This document shows positions 1 to 7,360 of a stretch of DNA of 14,111 nucleotides, piece by piece. Made by a program: the position numbers and the translations under genes. The DNA comes from Lentisphaeria bacterium (lineage in GTDB: Bacteria; Verrucomicrobiota; Lentisphaeria; Oligosphaerales; Oligosphaeraceae). The stretch covers positions 1-14,111 of the forward strand of contig JAEEXV010000401.1 of the NCBI GenBank assembly GCA_016287975.1. Direction: 5' to 3'. Every line of letters starts with the position of its first letter. Position 1 is the stretch's first letter. Below the pieces are notes generated by a model. The model was given only the letters and a program-made list of their open reading frames with translations, searched no databases and was not told the DNA's origin.

Positions 1-419
1 GCCTCGACGCTGTGGAGCATGGTGTTGCGGTCCTGGTCGACGCCGAGGAGGCAGACGTAGCCGCCCGCGTCGGCGATCTTGAGGAAGGGCGAGCCTTCGC
101 CGTGGGCGGTCTCGGCCTCCCAGTGGCCGGCGAGGAGTCTGGCGGCCTTGCCGCCGAGGCCTGCGAGGGTGCCGACGGGGGCGGTGCTGACGACGGCGCC
201 TGGGCGGGCCTTGACGAGTTCGGTGAGGATGCCGAGTTTGCCGAAGACGGGGACGATGAGGGCGCCGTTCTTGCCGAGCACATTGAGGAATGCGTCGATG
301 ACGGCGTCCGGGCCGCCGTCGACGGTGCCGAGGCTGGCGACGGAACTATGGAGGAGGACGACGTCGTTTTTCTGGAGGCCGAGGGCCTTGAGGGCTTTTT
401 CGAGTTCCTGGCGTTTCAT
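1..419 (-). CDS. AAC(3)-family aminoglycoside N-acetyltransferase-like protein, C-terminus cut by window edge
   Basis: The first 139 codons of an antibiotic N-acetyltransferase (AAC(3)) family protein are present; the rest lies beyond the left edge. Family members transfer acetyl from acetyl-CoA to an amine, classically the 3-amino group of aminoglycosides, though many chromosomal members have unknown substrates. The family N-terminal pattern is clear: a start followed by LKALGLQKNDVVLLHSS, then VDGGPDAVIDAFL and GALIVPVF. Further on are GEGSPFLKIA, CLLGV and NTMLHSVE, which carries the conserved NTxxHxxE His and Glu. The usual R-S-x-H-P segment reads S-T-A-P here, so substrate choice may differ from resistance enzymes. 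It starts 31 bases after the cyclase stop and is probably its operon partner. The family call is firm; antibiotic resistance is not implied. Confidence 0.82.
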   Translation of the reverse strand, partial: MKRQELEKALKALGLQKNDVVLLHSSVASLGTVDGGPDAVIDAFLNVLGKNGALIVPVFGKLGILTELVKARPGAVVSTAPVGTLAGLGGKAARLLAGHWEAETAHGEGSPFLKIADAGGYVCLLGVDQDRNTMLHSVE

Positions 420-450
420 GGCGAGTGTTTTCTGGGGGTGGCTTTGTGGG

Positions 451-1101
451 TTACAAATCGGTGGCGACGAGGCGGCATGGGATCTGGGTCATGCCTGGGA
501 CGGGGGGGAAGAGGACGGTGGTGGCGATGCGCGCGGGGAGCGGCGCGAGGCCCACGGGGTCGCAGACGGTGGAGATGTGGTGCTGGAAGAGCACCTGGAA
601 GACGCCGTGGAGGCGCTGGCTTTCGTAGATGTCGGAGATGAAGAGATGGCAGCCAGTGGCGATGATCCAGTCGAGGGCGCTGAAGTCGAGCCAGACGGAG
701 CGCATCTCGATGCCCCAGGCATCGGTCTCGCCGAGGGCGTTGAGGAGGACGCAGGGCACCTGCGGGGTGCCGCCCGCGGCGGCGGCGAGTTCGTCGCCAG
801 TGACGGCGCCGGAGCCGCTCTGGCGGTTCAGATGGACGACTCGGGTCTCCTGCTGCCAGAGGCGTTCGACGGGGTAGTTGGCGGCGTCGAAGCCGTCGGA
901 GGTCTCCTTGATGTGCCCTGGGAAGTCGATGTAGGTGGCGCACATGGAGTTGAGGCTGAGGTCATAGACCATGCCGGTGTAGCGGGTCTCCTGGGATGCC
1001 AGGGGGACTTCGGTGAGGCGGAGGCTCCAGCGCGTGTTCTTTCCTGGATCCTTGTCGGAGAGGCGGTCGTAGGGGCGGGTGAGGTCGTAGAGTCTGGTCA
1101 T
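451..1101 (-). CDS. Cyclase / kynurenine-formamidase-like family protein with degenerate metal motif
   Basis: A 216-residue protein of the cyclase family (Pfam Cyclase), whose members include metal-dependent amidohydrolases such as kynurenine formamidase KynB. It begins MTRLYDLTRPY, the usual family opening, and length matches the family (about 205-260). The signature HxGTHxDxPxH appears as MCATYIDFPGH at residues 53-63. Asp59, Pro61 and His63 are kept, but both His residues of HxGTH are replaced (Met53, Tyr57) and Gly becomes Ala55. The rest, including a VVHLNRQSGSG strand region and the C-terminal VGLAPLPARI segment, follows the fold. The start is set by a 4-base ATGA overlap with the clpA stop, giving translational coupling. 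The same frame stays open far upstream inside clpA, but that part is not family-like. The reaction is unknown; metal binding may be altered or absent. Confidence 0.78.
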   Translation of the reverse strand: MTRLYDLTRPYDRLSDKDPGKNTRWSLRLTEVPLASQETRYTGMVYDLSLNSMCATYIDFPGHIKETSDGFDAANYPVERLWQQETRVVHLNRQSGSGAVTGDELAAAAGGTPQVPCVLLNALGETDAWGIEMRSVWLDFSALDWIIATGCHLFISDIYESQRLHGVFQVLFQHHISTVCDPVGLAPLPARIATTVLFPPVPGMTQIPCRLVATDL

Positions 1102-3416
1102 GGCGTTGGGGGCGTGATGGTGTGGGTGAAGCCGGCGCCTTCGGCATGGTCGATGACGGCGAGGCCGCCGCCGCGGAGGCGTCCGAAGAGGATTTCGTCG
1201 ACGAGCGGTTCCTTGACATGCGCCTCGACGAGGCGTTCGACGGGGCGCCCGCCGAGGTGTTCGGCCTCCGCCTCGGCGGCGATGGCGGCGCTGGCGGCGG
1301 GGGTGAGGCGGATTTCGACGTGCTTTTCGGCGAGGGTGAGATTGAGGAGACGGAGGTTCTTTCCGACGATTTCCTCGAGGTTCTTCCTGGAGAGCTCGTT
1401 CATCATGACGGTGCACTGGATGCGGTTTCGGAACTCTGGCGGGAAGGTCTTTTTGAGGGCCCGCTGGACGATGGCGCTGCGGTTTCTGCTGTTGTCGTCG
1501 TCGGAGCGGTTGAATCCGAGGAGCTGGGAGGCGTCGGAGGCGTCTCGGGAGCCTGCGTTGGAGGTGAGGAGGATGATGGCGTTGCGGAAGGATGCCTCGC
1601 GGCCCTTGTTGTCGTGGAGGCGGCCCTCGTCGAGGACCTGGAGGAGGATGTTGAAGACGGCGAGGTGGGCCTTTTCGATTTCGTCGAGGAGGATGACGCA
1701 GTGCGGGGTCTGGATGACGGGTTCGGTGAGGGCGCCCGGGCGGTCGTAGCCGACATAGCCCGGGGCGGAGCCGATGAGGCGTGAGCTGGCGTATTCCTCG
1801 TTGTATTCGCTCATGTCGAGTTTGACGAAGGCGATGCCGAGGCGGGCGGCGAGCTGCCTGGCCAGTTCGGTCTTGCCGCAGCCCGAGGGTCCGCAGAGGA
1901 ACGCGGAGAGGAGTGGCTTTCGGGCGTCCTGGAAGCCTGCCTTGGCGATCTTGACGCGGCGGCAGAGTTCCCCGATGGCCTCGTCCTGTCCGAAGATGAC
2001 CTTTTTGAGGTCGTCTTCGATGGTGCGGAGGTTTTCGCGGTCGTCGTTTTCGATGGTGAGGGCGGGGAGGTTGGCGATTCGGCAGACGACCTCCTCGATG
2101 TCCTTTTCGGTGACGGCGGGGCCCGTTTTGAGGCCGCCGTGGTAGAGTGCGCCGCATTCGTCGAGGATGTCGATGGCCTTGTCGGGGAAGAAGCGGTCGT
2201 GGATGAAGCGCTGGGCGAGGTCGACGACCTTGCGGAGGAGTTCGGGGGGGAACTGGACGGAGTGGAACTTTTCGTAGGCGGGTCGGAGCCCTTCGAGGAT
2301 CCGCAGGGTCTCCTCGGGGCTGGGTTCGGCCAGGTCGAGTTTCTTGAACCGGCGGGCGAAGGCGCGGTCGGAGAGGATGCGCTTCTGGTATTCGTCGTAG
2401 GTGGTGGCGCCGATGCAGCGCACTTCGCCGCGGGCGAGATAGGGCTTGAGGATATTGGAGGCGTCCATGGAGCCTTCGCGTCCGCCGCTGCCCGCGCCGA
2501 TGACGGTGTGGAGTTCGTCGATGAAGAGGAAACTGCCGGGCTGGGCGGCGATTTCGCGCACGACGTCCTCGAGGCGCTGCTCGAAGGAGCCTCGCAGCGA
2601 GGAGCCCGCGACCATGGCACCGACTTCGAGGGCGTAGATGCGGGACTTGCGGATGGTGGCGGGGACTTTGCCCTTGGCGATGCGCAGCGCGAGGCCTTCG
2701 ACGAGGGCGGTCTTGCCAGTGCCCTCGTTGCCGACGATGAGGGCGTTGTTGGAGCGTTTCTTGTGGAGGATGGCGACGAGGCGGTCGACTTCCGCGTCCC
2801 GCCCAACGAGCGGGTCGATTTTGCCGTTGCGCGCCATGGCGACGAGTTCGACGGCGTAGCGCTGGAGGGCGGACTTCCTGGGGGTGGCGGCGTCCCCCGT
2901 GTCGGGGCGGAGCGGGTTTTCCTCCTCGTTTTTCGGCGTCGAGACGGCGATGGTTTCCTGGATGGCGCGGGCGTCGCGGACGAGTTCGGGGGGGGTGATG
3001 CCGACGGACTGGAGGAGGTTTGCGCCGAGGGAATCGGGCTGGGAGAAGAATGCCATGAGGCAGGCGATGGGCGCGGTGGCGAGGGGGTGCCGATGGAGGA
3101 AGGTCTCGATGCGCTGGCAGAGCTGGTTGAAGGATGTGGGGACGCGCAGTTCGACGCCGTCTCCTGCCTCGGCGTTGTCGTCGAGGTACTTCAGGAGTTG
3201 TTCCCGGATGCTTTTGAGGAGGACGTGGTGGCGTTGTTCGAAGACGGAGCGGTAGTAGGATTGGAACTGGGTGATGCCGAGGGCGAAATGGAGCAGGGTC
3301 TCAGGCAAGGCATAGCGGTGGTGGCGCTCGCGGGCGAGTTCCATGGCGCCGTTGGCGATGACCTTCACCAGCTGGGTGGCGCCGTCTGGGGGATTTGCGG
3401 AGGCGGTTTTCGGCAT
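1098..3416 (-). CDS. clpA: ATP-dependent Clp protease ATP-binding subunit ClpA
   Basis: A 772-residue two-ring AAA+ unfoldase that feeds substrates to ClpP in the cytoplasm; E. coli ClpA is 758. Order: N-domain (about 1-145, where ClpS docks), linker, D1 with Walker A GNEGTGKT (229-236), Walker B FLFIDE (296-301) and GATTYDEYQ, then D2 with Walker A GPSGCGKT (509-516), Walker B VILLDE (574-579) and pore loop GYVGYD (553-558). A QLLGF segment (631-635) aligns with the IGL/IGF loop that contacts ClpP, so it should partner a ClpP encoded elsewhere. The D1 pore loop AGTKYRGDFE of E. coli is AGSSLRGSFE here, so the substrate-gripping Tyr is missing. It follows clpS by 40 bases and overlaps the cyclase start by 4. 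The absence of an M-domain between D1 and D2 favours ClpA over ClpB/ClpC. Confidence 0.95.
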   Translation of the reverse strand: MPKTASANPPDGATQLVKVIANGAMELARERHHRYALPETLLHFALGITQFQSYYRSVFEQRHHVLLKSIREQLLKYLDDNAEAGDGVELRVPTSFNQLCQRIETFLHRHPLATAPIACLMAFFSQPDSLGANLLQSVGITPPELVRDARAIQETIAVSTPKNEEENPLRPDTGDAATPRKSALQRYAVELVAMARNGKIDPLVGRDAEVDRLVAILHKKRSNNALIVGNEGTGKTALVEGLALRIAKGKVPATIRKSRIYALEVGAMVAGSSLRGSFEQRLEDVVREIAAQPGSFLFIDELHTVIGAGSGGREGSMDASNILKPYLARGEVRCIGATTYDEYQKRILSDRAFARRFKKLDLAEPSPEETLRILEGLRPAYEKFHSVQFPPELLRKVVDLAQRFIHDRFFPDKAIDILDECGALYHGGLKTGPAVTEKDIEEVVCRIANLPALTIENDDRENLRTIEDDLKKVIFGQDEAIGELCRRVKIAKAGFQDARKPLLSAFLCGPSGCGKTELARQLAARLGIAFVKLDMSEYNEEYASSRLIGSAPGYVGYDRPGALTEPVIQTPHCVILLDEIEKAHLAVFNILLQVLDEGRLHDNKGREASFRNAIILLTSNAGSRDASDASQLLGFNRSDDDNSRNRSAIVQRALKKTFPPEFRNRIQCTVMMNELSRKNLEEIVGKNLRLLNLTLAEKHVEIRLTPAASAAIAAEAEAEHLGGRPVERLVEAHVKEPLVDEILFGRLRGGGLAVIDHAEGAGFTHTITPPTP

Positions 3417-3456
3417 ATTTCTCAGATAGGGGGATGGGTGGTTTGCGGCGGGGATA

Positions 3457-3783
3457 TCAGGAGGCTGGCTCGATGGTCACGCGAAGCGGATAGCCCTGGG
3501 AGCGGGCGTAGGTGATGGCGTCGTCGCGCTTGGCTTCGGCGACGGTGCGCACGTAGGTGCCCGCGACGCCGCGCCCGATCTGGTCGACGACGCGTGCGAA
3601 GGCCGTCCCCTGGGCTTCGGTCATGCCGAAGACCGTCATCATGATGAAGATGACGCAGTCGAAAGTGGTGACATCGTCATTCCAGAGGATGACGTTGAAC
3701 TGGCGAGGCGTCTGGACTTCGACGGTGGTGAGGACGGCGGTCTCGGTGGCGCCGTCTGGGATTTGTGCGGTGGGATCAGGCAT
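3457..3783 (-). CDS. clpS: ATP-dependent Clp protease adaptor ClpS
   Basis: A 108-residue ClpS adaptor, which delivers proteins bearing N-end-rule residues to ClpA. It has a flexible N-terminal tail (1-26), then the core PRQFNVILWNDDVTTFDCV with the NDD triad at 35-37 that contacts the substrate alpha-amino group. The rest aligns through VAEAKRDDAITYARSQGYPL, matching the E. coli segment that ends YAREHEHPL-type. Two pocket positions differ from E. coli: the invariant His66 is Asp67 here (VVDQIGRGVAG against AVHYQGKAICG), and the gate residue Met40 is Phe41. Codons at the His position (GTC GTC GAC CAG on the coding strand) leave no doubt about the reading. It lies 6 bases after holB and directly before clpA, the classic clpS-clpA order. 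The identity is secure; N-degron specificity is probably changed. Confidence 0.93.
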   Translation of the reverse strand: MPDPTAQIPDGATETAVLTTVEVQTPRQFNVILWNDDVTTFDCVIFIMMTVFGMTEAQGTAFARVVDQIGRGVAGTYVRTVAEAKRDDAITYARSQGYPLRVTIEPAS

Positions 3784-3789
3784 GGGGCC

Positions 3790-4803
3790 TCACTTTCGGC
3801 AGATGGAGAGGCAGAGGGCGTTGAGGGCGATTTCCTCGGTCACATTGGCGTGGAGGGCGTGGAGGTAGGTCTGGACATTGCGGATGTCCTCCTCCGCCTC
3901 GTCCAGGGAGGGGGTGGTGCCGCGGGCCATGCGGTCGCGGAATTCGGGCTGCGGGAGGGCGTTGTCGGGGGTTCCCGCGGCGAGGAGGTATCGTTGCTGG
4001 AACCAGGCGAGGAGCGCGTCGAGGAGGGTTCCGCGGAGCCGCAGGTATTCGGTTTCGGTCTTGACGAGTTTTTGTTCGGCGAGCCGTTTTCGGAGGGAGG
4101 AGTCGTTTCCCGCGGCCTCGTCCCACTGTGGGTCCCAGTTTTCGGAGACGGTGGTTTCGGCCTGCTGGTGGAGGCTGCCGAAGATGCGGGTGAAGGCGGC
4201 GACGGCGTTGAAGGCGACGCGGGTGCCTGCGCCTCGGCGCATGGTTGCGAGGGTGTCGAGGAAGTCGGCGGGGGTGGTTTGGGAATAGTCGGTGCGGTTA
4301 TGGAGGAGGAGGACGGTCTGGCAGCGGGAGCGGATGGTGGGGAGGAGCCGCCTGGCGAGGGTGGTGGTGAGGATGAGCATGGTGCCTGGCGGGGGCTCCT
4401 CGAGGGTCTTGAGGAACGCGTTCTGGGCTTCGACGCCCATGCAGTCGGCCTCCTGGATGATGCCGACCTTCAGCATGCCAGGGGGGGCGGAGAGGGAGAG
4501 CTGGCGGTCGAACTCCCGCATGGCGTCGGTGGTGATGATGCGGGATTTTGACTGAGGGGCGAGGCGGTAGCACTCGGAGTATTCGCCCTGGTCGAAGAGG
4601 CGGCAGTTGCGGCATTGTCCGCAGGCGTCGCCGTTCGCCGTCTCGGTGAGGCAGGCGGCGGTGCGTGCCCATCCCAGGGCGAATGCTTCGAGCTGGGCGC
4701 TGTTGTCGCCGACGAAGAGGTACGCCTGCCCTGTGCGGTGGTTTCGGCGGGCCTTGGCGAGGGCGGCCGCGATGGCGGGGAATTCGGTGTTCCAGGCGGA
4801 CAT
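3790..4803 (-). CDS. holB: DNA polymerase III subunit delta'
   Basis: A 337-residue clamp-loader subunit delta', part of the complex that opens and loads the beta clamp at replication forks. The Zn-binding cysteines of the family are present (Cys51, Cys61, Cys64, Cys67). Then come a D-A-M-R-E-F segment like the family 'IR' region, the KVGIIQEAD strand, the NAFLKTLEEPP motif (128-138) and the SRC motif within TIRSRCQ (159-161), which supplies the arginine finger. The Walker A loop is degenerate (GDNSAQLEA), as in other delta' proteins that do not hydrolyse ATP. The start at MSAWNTEF is chosen because it lies 7 bases after the tmk stop and begins the conserved domain; a longer in-frame extension of 48 residues would run back into tmk and is low-complexity Pro/Ser. 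The tmk-holB order is common in bacteria. Confidence 0.9.
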   Translation of the reverse strand: MSAWNTEFPAIAAALAKARRNHRTGQAYLFVGDNSAQLEAFALGWARTAACLTETANGDACGQCRNCRLFDQGEYSECYRLAPQSKSRIITTDAMREFDRQLSLSAPPGMLKVGIIQEADCMGVEAQNAFLKTLEEPPPGTMLILTTTLARRLLPTIRSRCQTVLLLHNRTDYSQTTPADFLDTLATMRRGAGTRVAFNAVAAFTRIFGSLHQQAETTVSENWDPQWDEAAGNDSSLRKRLAEQKLVKTETEYLRLRGTLLDALLAWFQQRYLLAAGTPDNALPQPEFRDRMARGTTPSLDEAEEDIRNVQTYLHALHANVTEEIALNALCLSICRK

Positions 4804-4810
4804 TTTGGGG

Positions 4811-5461
4811 TCAGGCGGAGGGAGGGAGGAGTGGTTCGACGGTCTTCCAGATGGCGTCGGCGATGGCGTCGGGTGGCTGGAGGGCGTCGTGGATGCGGAT
4901 GCGGTCAGGGGCTTCGCGGGCGAGGGCGAGGTAGCCCTGGCGGACATTTTCGTAGAAGGCGGCCTTTTCGTGTTCGAAGCGGTCGGATTCGACGTGTTCG
5001 CGGGCGAGGACCTGCCGGAGGCGGGCGAAGGATTCGGCGACGGGGAGGTCGAAGAGGAAAGTGAGGTCCGGCGTGCAGCCGCCAGTGGCGATGGCGGTGA
5101 GGCGGTCGATGGTCTGGCGCGGGATGCCGCGGGCGAAGCCCTGGTAGGCGATGGTGGAGTCGGCGAAGCGGTCGCAGAGGACGACGTGGCCTGCCTGGAG
5201 GGCGGGGCGGATGCGTTCGTGGACGAGCTGGGCGCGGCTGGCGGAGAAGAGCAGCAGTTCGGTTTCGGGGGCGATGTGCTCGTGGTGGAACTGCATGACG
5301 AGTTCGCGGATGTGTTCGCAGAGGGGGGTGCCGCCTGGTTCGCGGGTGACCAGGACGGTGCGTCCAGTGGCGGCGAGGCGTTCCTCCAGCAGTTTGATCT
5401 GGGTGGACTTGCCGGATTTGTCGAGGCCTTCGAAGGAGATGAAGAGACCAGGGCGGTTCAT
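4811..5461 (-). CDS. tmk: Thymidylate kinase (dTMP kinase)
   Basis: A 216-residue cytoplasmic enzyme that phosphorylates dTMP to dTDP with ATP, needed for dTTP synthesis. Family landmarks all appear: the P-loop FEGLDKSGKST (10-20), the REPGGTPL segment (40-47), the LLLFSASRAQLV dTMP-binding helix, and CDRFADSTIAYQG (96-108) with the catalytic DRF triad. A PDLTFLFDLP strand follows, then the LID region (ESDRFEHE, 158-165). The LID is not rich in basic residues beyond the central Arg. The P-loop carries Lys at the position usually Gly (G-L-D-K-S-G-K-S-T), a minor variant. The start overlaps the stop of the upstream TPR gene by 4 bases (ATGA), which fixes it and indicates coupled translation. 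Confidence 0.95.
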   Translation of the reverse strand: MNRPGLFISFEGLDKSGKSTQIKLLEERLAATGRTVLVTREPGGTPLCEHIRELVMQFHHEHIAPETELLLFSASRAQLVHERIRPALQAGHVVLCDRFADSTIAYQGFARGIPRQTIDRLTAIATGGCTPDLTFLFDLPVAESFARLRQVLAREHVESDRFEHEKAAFYENVRQGYLALAREAPDRIRIHDALQPPDAIADAIWKTVEPLLPPSA

Positions 5462-7143
5462 GGGCGGCTGGGGGCGGGGGTGGGCTTCTGGAAGCATTCC
5501 GCGAGGCGCGGGAATCCGGCGGCCTTGAGGATGGCCTCGAAGTGTTGTGCGATTTCGGTCCACTGGGGGTCGTCGGGGGGGAAGTCGGGCGGGATGACGG
5601 TGGCGAGACGGGCGAGGGCTTCGAGGGCGGCGGGGAGATTGCCCGCGCGGAAATGCACCCATGCGAGGCTGTCGAGGAAAGCGGAGTTGTCGGGCTGCTT
5701 CTGGACGGCGAGGGCGATGAGGCGGTGGGCCTCGGGGAGTTCGCGGTTGGCGTCGGCGAGGGTGTATCCGAGTGCGTTGGCGTAGGTGTCGTTGGCGGGG
5801 GCGAGGGCGTGTGCCTGTCGCAGTTGCCGAATGGCCAGGTCGGTTTCGCCTGCTTCGGCGGCGGCGAGGCCGTATTGGAAATGGAAGCGGTCGCTGCGGC
5901 GCAGTTCGGGGCGGTTGGCGACTTCCGCGTAGAGTTTGAGGGCCTCGGGGAAGCGGCGGAGCTGGGAGAGGAAGGAGGCGCGGCGCAGCTGGTCGTCGAG
6001 CGTCGGGTTCGGGATGGTCTGCTGGATGGCGAGGGCCTTGTCGGGGGCGCCCGCGATGGCGTACAGGATGGCGAGGCGGCGGCGGGAGTCGGGATTGGCG
6101 CGGTCGTGGATGGTGAGCAGGCGGAAGACGGTGATGGCCAGCTGGAGGAGGCGTTCGCGGTGCGCCATGTCGCGGCTGGCGTCATAGGCGGAGGTGAGGT
6201 CGTTGCCGAGGTCGCCGAGCAGCTGCGGGAGGTCGCGGCCGCGCTTCAGGAGCAGCGCGATGGCCTTCTCCAGGTCGGCGTAGTCCTTCAGGTGGGTGGC
6301 GGCCAGAACGCGGTAGTGCTGGAGCATCCGGAATGGCGCGTCGGGCAGGCGGTTCTGGGCGAGATACTGGTGCAGATAGCGCTGGAGCAGTTCCCAGTGG
6401 CTGGCTTTCGCGAGGTCGTCGCAGATCGCCTGGAGCAGCGGGCGCCGATAGAGGCCGGGCGAGGAGACGACGCGCTCGCCGATGCGTCGGGCGTCCTCTG
6501 GCCGCTTCAGGAGGTTCCAGACCACCATCGAGAGCATCTGCAGGGTGAGGTCGTCGCGGAGTCCAGGCGTCGCCTCGATGCTCGCGAGCAGGGCGGGCAG
6601 CGGCTTGTGCCGATGGGAGAGCACGAGGATCTTGATCTGCTGCTGCAGAACCTGGGAGTCGCGCTTCCTGATGGCCTGCGCCGCGAGGGGCTCAAGCGTC
6701 TGGAGCGCCGTCTGGTAGTCCTTGGCGTCGCTCTGCAGTTCAGCCAGTTCGAGGCGGAAGAGGCGCGAGTCGGGATGGCTTCGGCAGAGCGCCTCCAGAT
6801 CCTGGCGGAGTTCTTTCGGCTGCTTGTGCTGCAGGCGCACGGCCTTGAGCAGCTGGATGGGGGCGCGCACTTCCGGATAGCGGTCGAAGACCGTCTTCAA
6901 CTGGGCCAGGATCTCCTCGGCCTGCGCGTGGTTCTGGTGCAGCAAGCAGGCGCGCGCGAAGGCCGCCAGGGCCTCCGCGTCCTGCTTCATTTCCGCGTCT
7001 GGCTCCGTGAAGGGGTAGCCGCCCTCGGGCAGCCAATGCAGGTCGCCCTCATGGCGCGGCGGGGACGGCGGACGGTTGTCCGCCGCCTGCATGGGTGCCA
7101 GAAGCAGGCACAGCGACAGAAGAATGGTCACGCGGAGCGTCAT
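5458..7143 (-). CDS. Exported TPR-repeat protein
   Basis: A 561-residue protein of unknown specific function. It starts with a Sec signal peptide: a short basic end, a hydrophobic stretch (VTILLSLCLLLAP) and a likely signal-peptidase I cut after MQA at residue 20. No lipobox is seen (the Cys is preceded by S-L). The rest is alpha-helical repeats. Clear tetratricopeptide units lie at about 390-410 (FPEALKLYAEV), 423-450 (YGLAAAEAGETDLAIRQLRQA), 455-485 (ANALGYTLAD followed by EAHRLIALAV) and 488-515 (FLDSLAWVHFRAGNLPAALEAL). The 50-380 part is a more diverged array. The role is presumably periplasmic protein-protein scaffolding. The C-terminus overlaps tmk by 4 bases. Upstream there is no clear Shine-Dalgarno sequence; the start was chosen because it opens directly on the signal peptide. 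Confidence 0.82.
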   Translation of the reverse strand: MTLRVTILLSLCLLLAPMQAADNRPPSPPRHEGDLHWLPEGGYPFTEPDAEMKQDAEALAAFARACLLHQNHAQAEEILAQLKTVFDRYPEVRAPIQLLKAVRLQHKQPKELRQDLEALCRSHPDSRLFRLELAELQSDAKDYQTALQTLEPLAAQAIRKRDSQVLQQQIKILVLSHRHKPLPALLASIEATPGLRDDLTLQMLSMVVWNLLKRPEDARRIGERVVSSPGLYRRPLLQAICDDLAKASHWELLQRYLHQYLAQNRLPDAPFRMLQHYRVLAATHLKDYADLEKAIALLLKRGRDLPQLLGDLGNDLTSAYDASRDMAHRERLLQLAITVFRLLTIHDRANPDSRRRLAILYAIAGAPDKALAIQQTIPNPTLDDQLRRASFLSQLRRFPEALKLYAEVANRPELRRSDRFHFQYGLAAAEAGETDLAIRQLRQAHALAPANDTYANALGYTLADANRELPEAHRLIALAVQKQPDNSAFLDSLAWVHFRAGNLPAALEALARLATVIPPDFPPDDPQWTEIAQHFEAILKAAGFPRLAECFQKPTPAPSRP

Positions 7144-7195
7144 GGGGTGGGGCGGAAAGCGGGGGGATGCGGTGGTACGCTGGCCAGAAACGACA

Positions 7196-7229
7196 AGCGC
7201 ACCGTGCCAGAAGCCTGGGACGGTGCGCT
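7196..7229 (-). terminator. Stem-loop terminator or attenuator downstream of the bS22-like gene
   Basis: A perfect 10-base inverted repeat, AGCGCACCGT (7196-7205) and ACGGTGCGCT (7220-7229), encloses a second 4-base stem (CCAG 7207-7210, CTGG 7215-7218) over an AAGC loop. Read on the minus strand it is followed by TGTCGTTTCT, a moderately T-rich run. It lies about 30 bases after the bS22-like stop and 52 bases before the TPR start. It could end the short transcript or partly attenuate the long operon. The plus-strand side lacks a T-run, so it is not expected to work in that direction. Confidence 0.6.
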
Positions 7230-7260
7230 GCCGAATCTGCCACGAAGTGGTGGAACAATG

Positions 7261-7350
7261 CTACTTGTTCTTGTGCCGCAAGGACTTGCGGATCTTGTCC
7301 CGCTTGTGTTTTGCGATCTTCTTACGGCGCTTCTTCTTCACAGAACCCAT
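7261..7350 (-). CDS. bS22 / AURKAIP1-COX24 domain mini ribosomal protein
   Basis: A 29-residue, extremely basic protein opening MGSVKKKRRKKIAKHKR and ending RHKNK. About 60% of residues are Lys, Arg or His. It matches the pattern of the tiny AURKAIP1/COX24-type small-subunit ribosomal proteins, named bS22 in mycobacteria and also found in Bacteroidota and PVC bacteria, which share the MGSVxKKRRKxxxKxKxxKxxR opening. It presumably binds 16S rRNA in the 30S subunit. A GAGG Shine-Dalgarno element lies 8 bases before the ATG on the minus strand. A strong stem-loop follows the stop. It is the first gene of the minus-strand block. At 90 bases it falls below usual gene-calling limits. Identification rests on sequence pattern alone. 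Confidence 0.85.
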   Translation of the reverse strand: MGSVKKKRRKKIAKHKRDKIRKSLRHKNK

Positions 7351-7360
7351 GGTAATTACC
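7351..7360. repeat. Perfect 10-base palindrome at the bS22 translation start
   Basis: GGTAATTACC is its own reverse complement and ends exactly at the bS22-like ATG, overlapping its Shine-Dalgarno sequence on the minus strand. It could be chance or a protein-binding half-site dimer. Confidence 0.4.

Noticed and set aside
451..2157. A single 568-residue protein fused to the cyclase domain
   Set aside because: The upstream 352 residues are an out-of-frame reading of clpA, Pro/Arg-rich and without family similarity; the ATG at the ATGA overlap begins the real domain.
79..3515. Long plus-strand open frames antisense to clpA and the cyclase gene (up to 556 codons)
   Set aside because: Composition is low-complexity with no motif, and both strands cannot sensibly encode proteins here when ClpA is unmistakable.
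3790..4947. An N-terminally longer holB start
   Set aside because: The extra 48 residues are Pro/Ser-rich, overlap tmk and precede no conserved delta' sequence.
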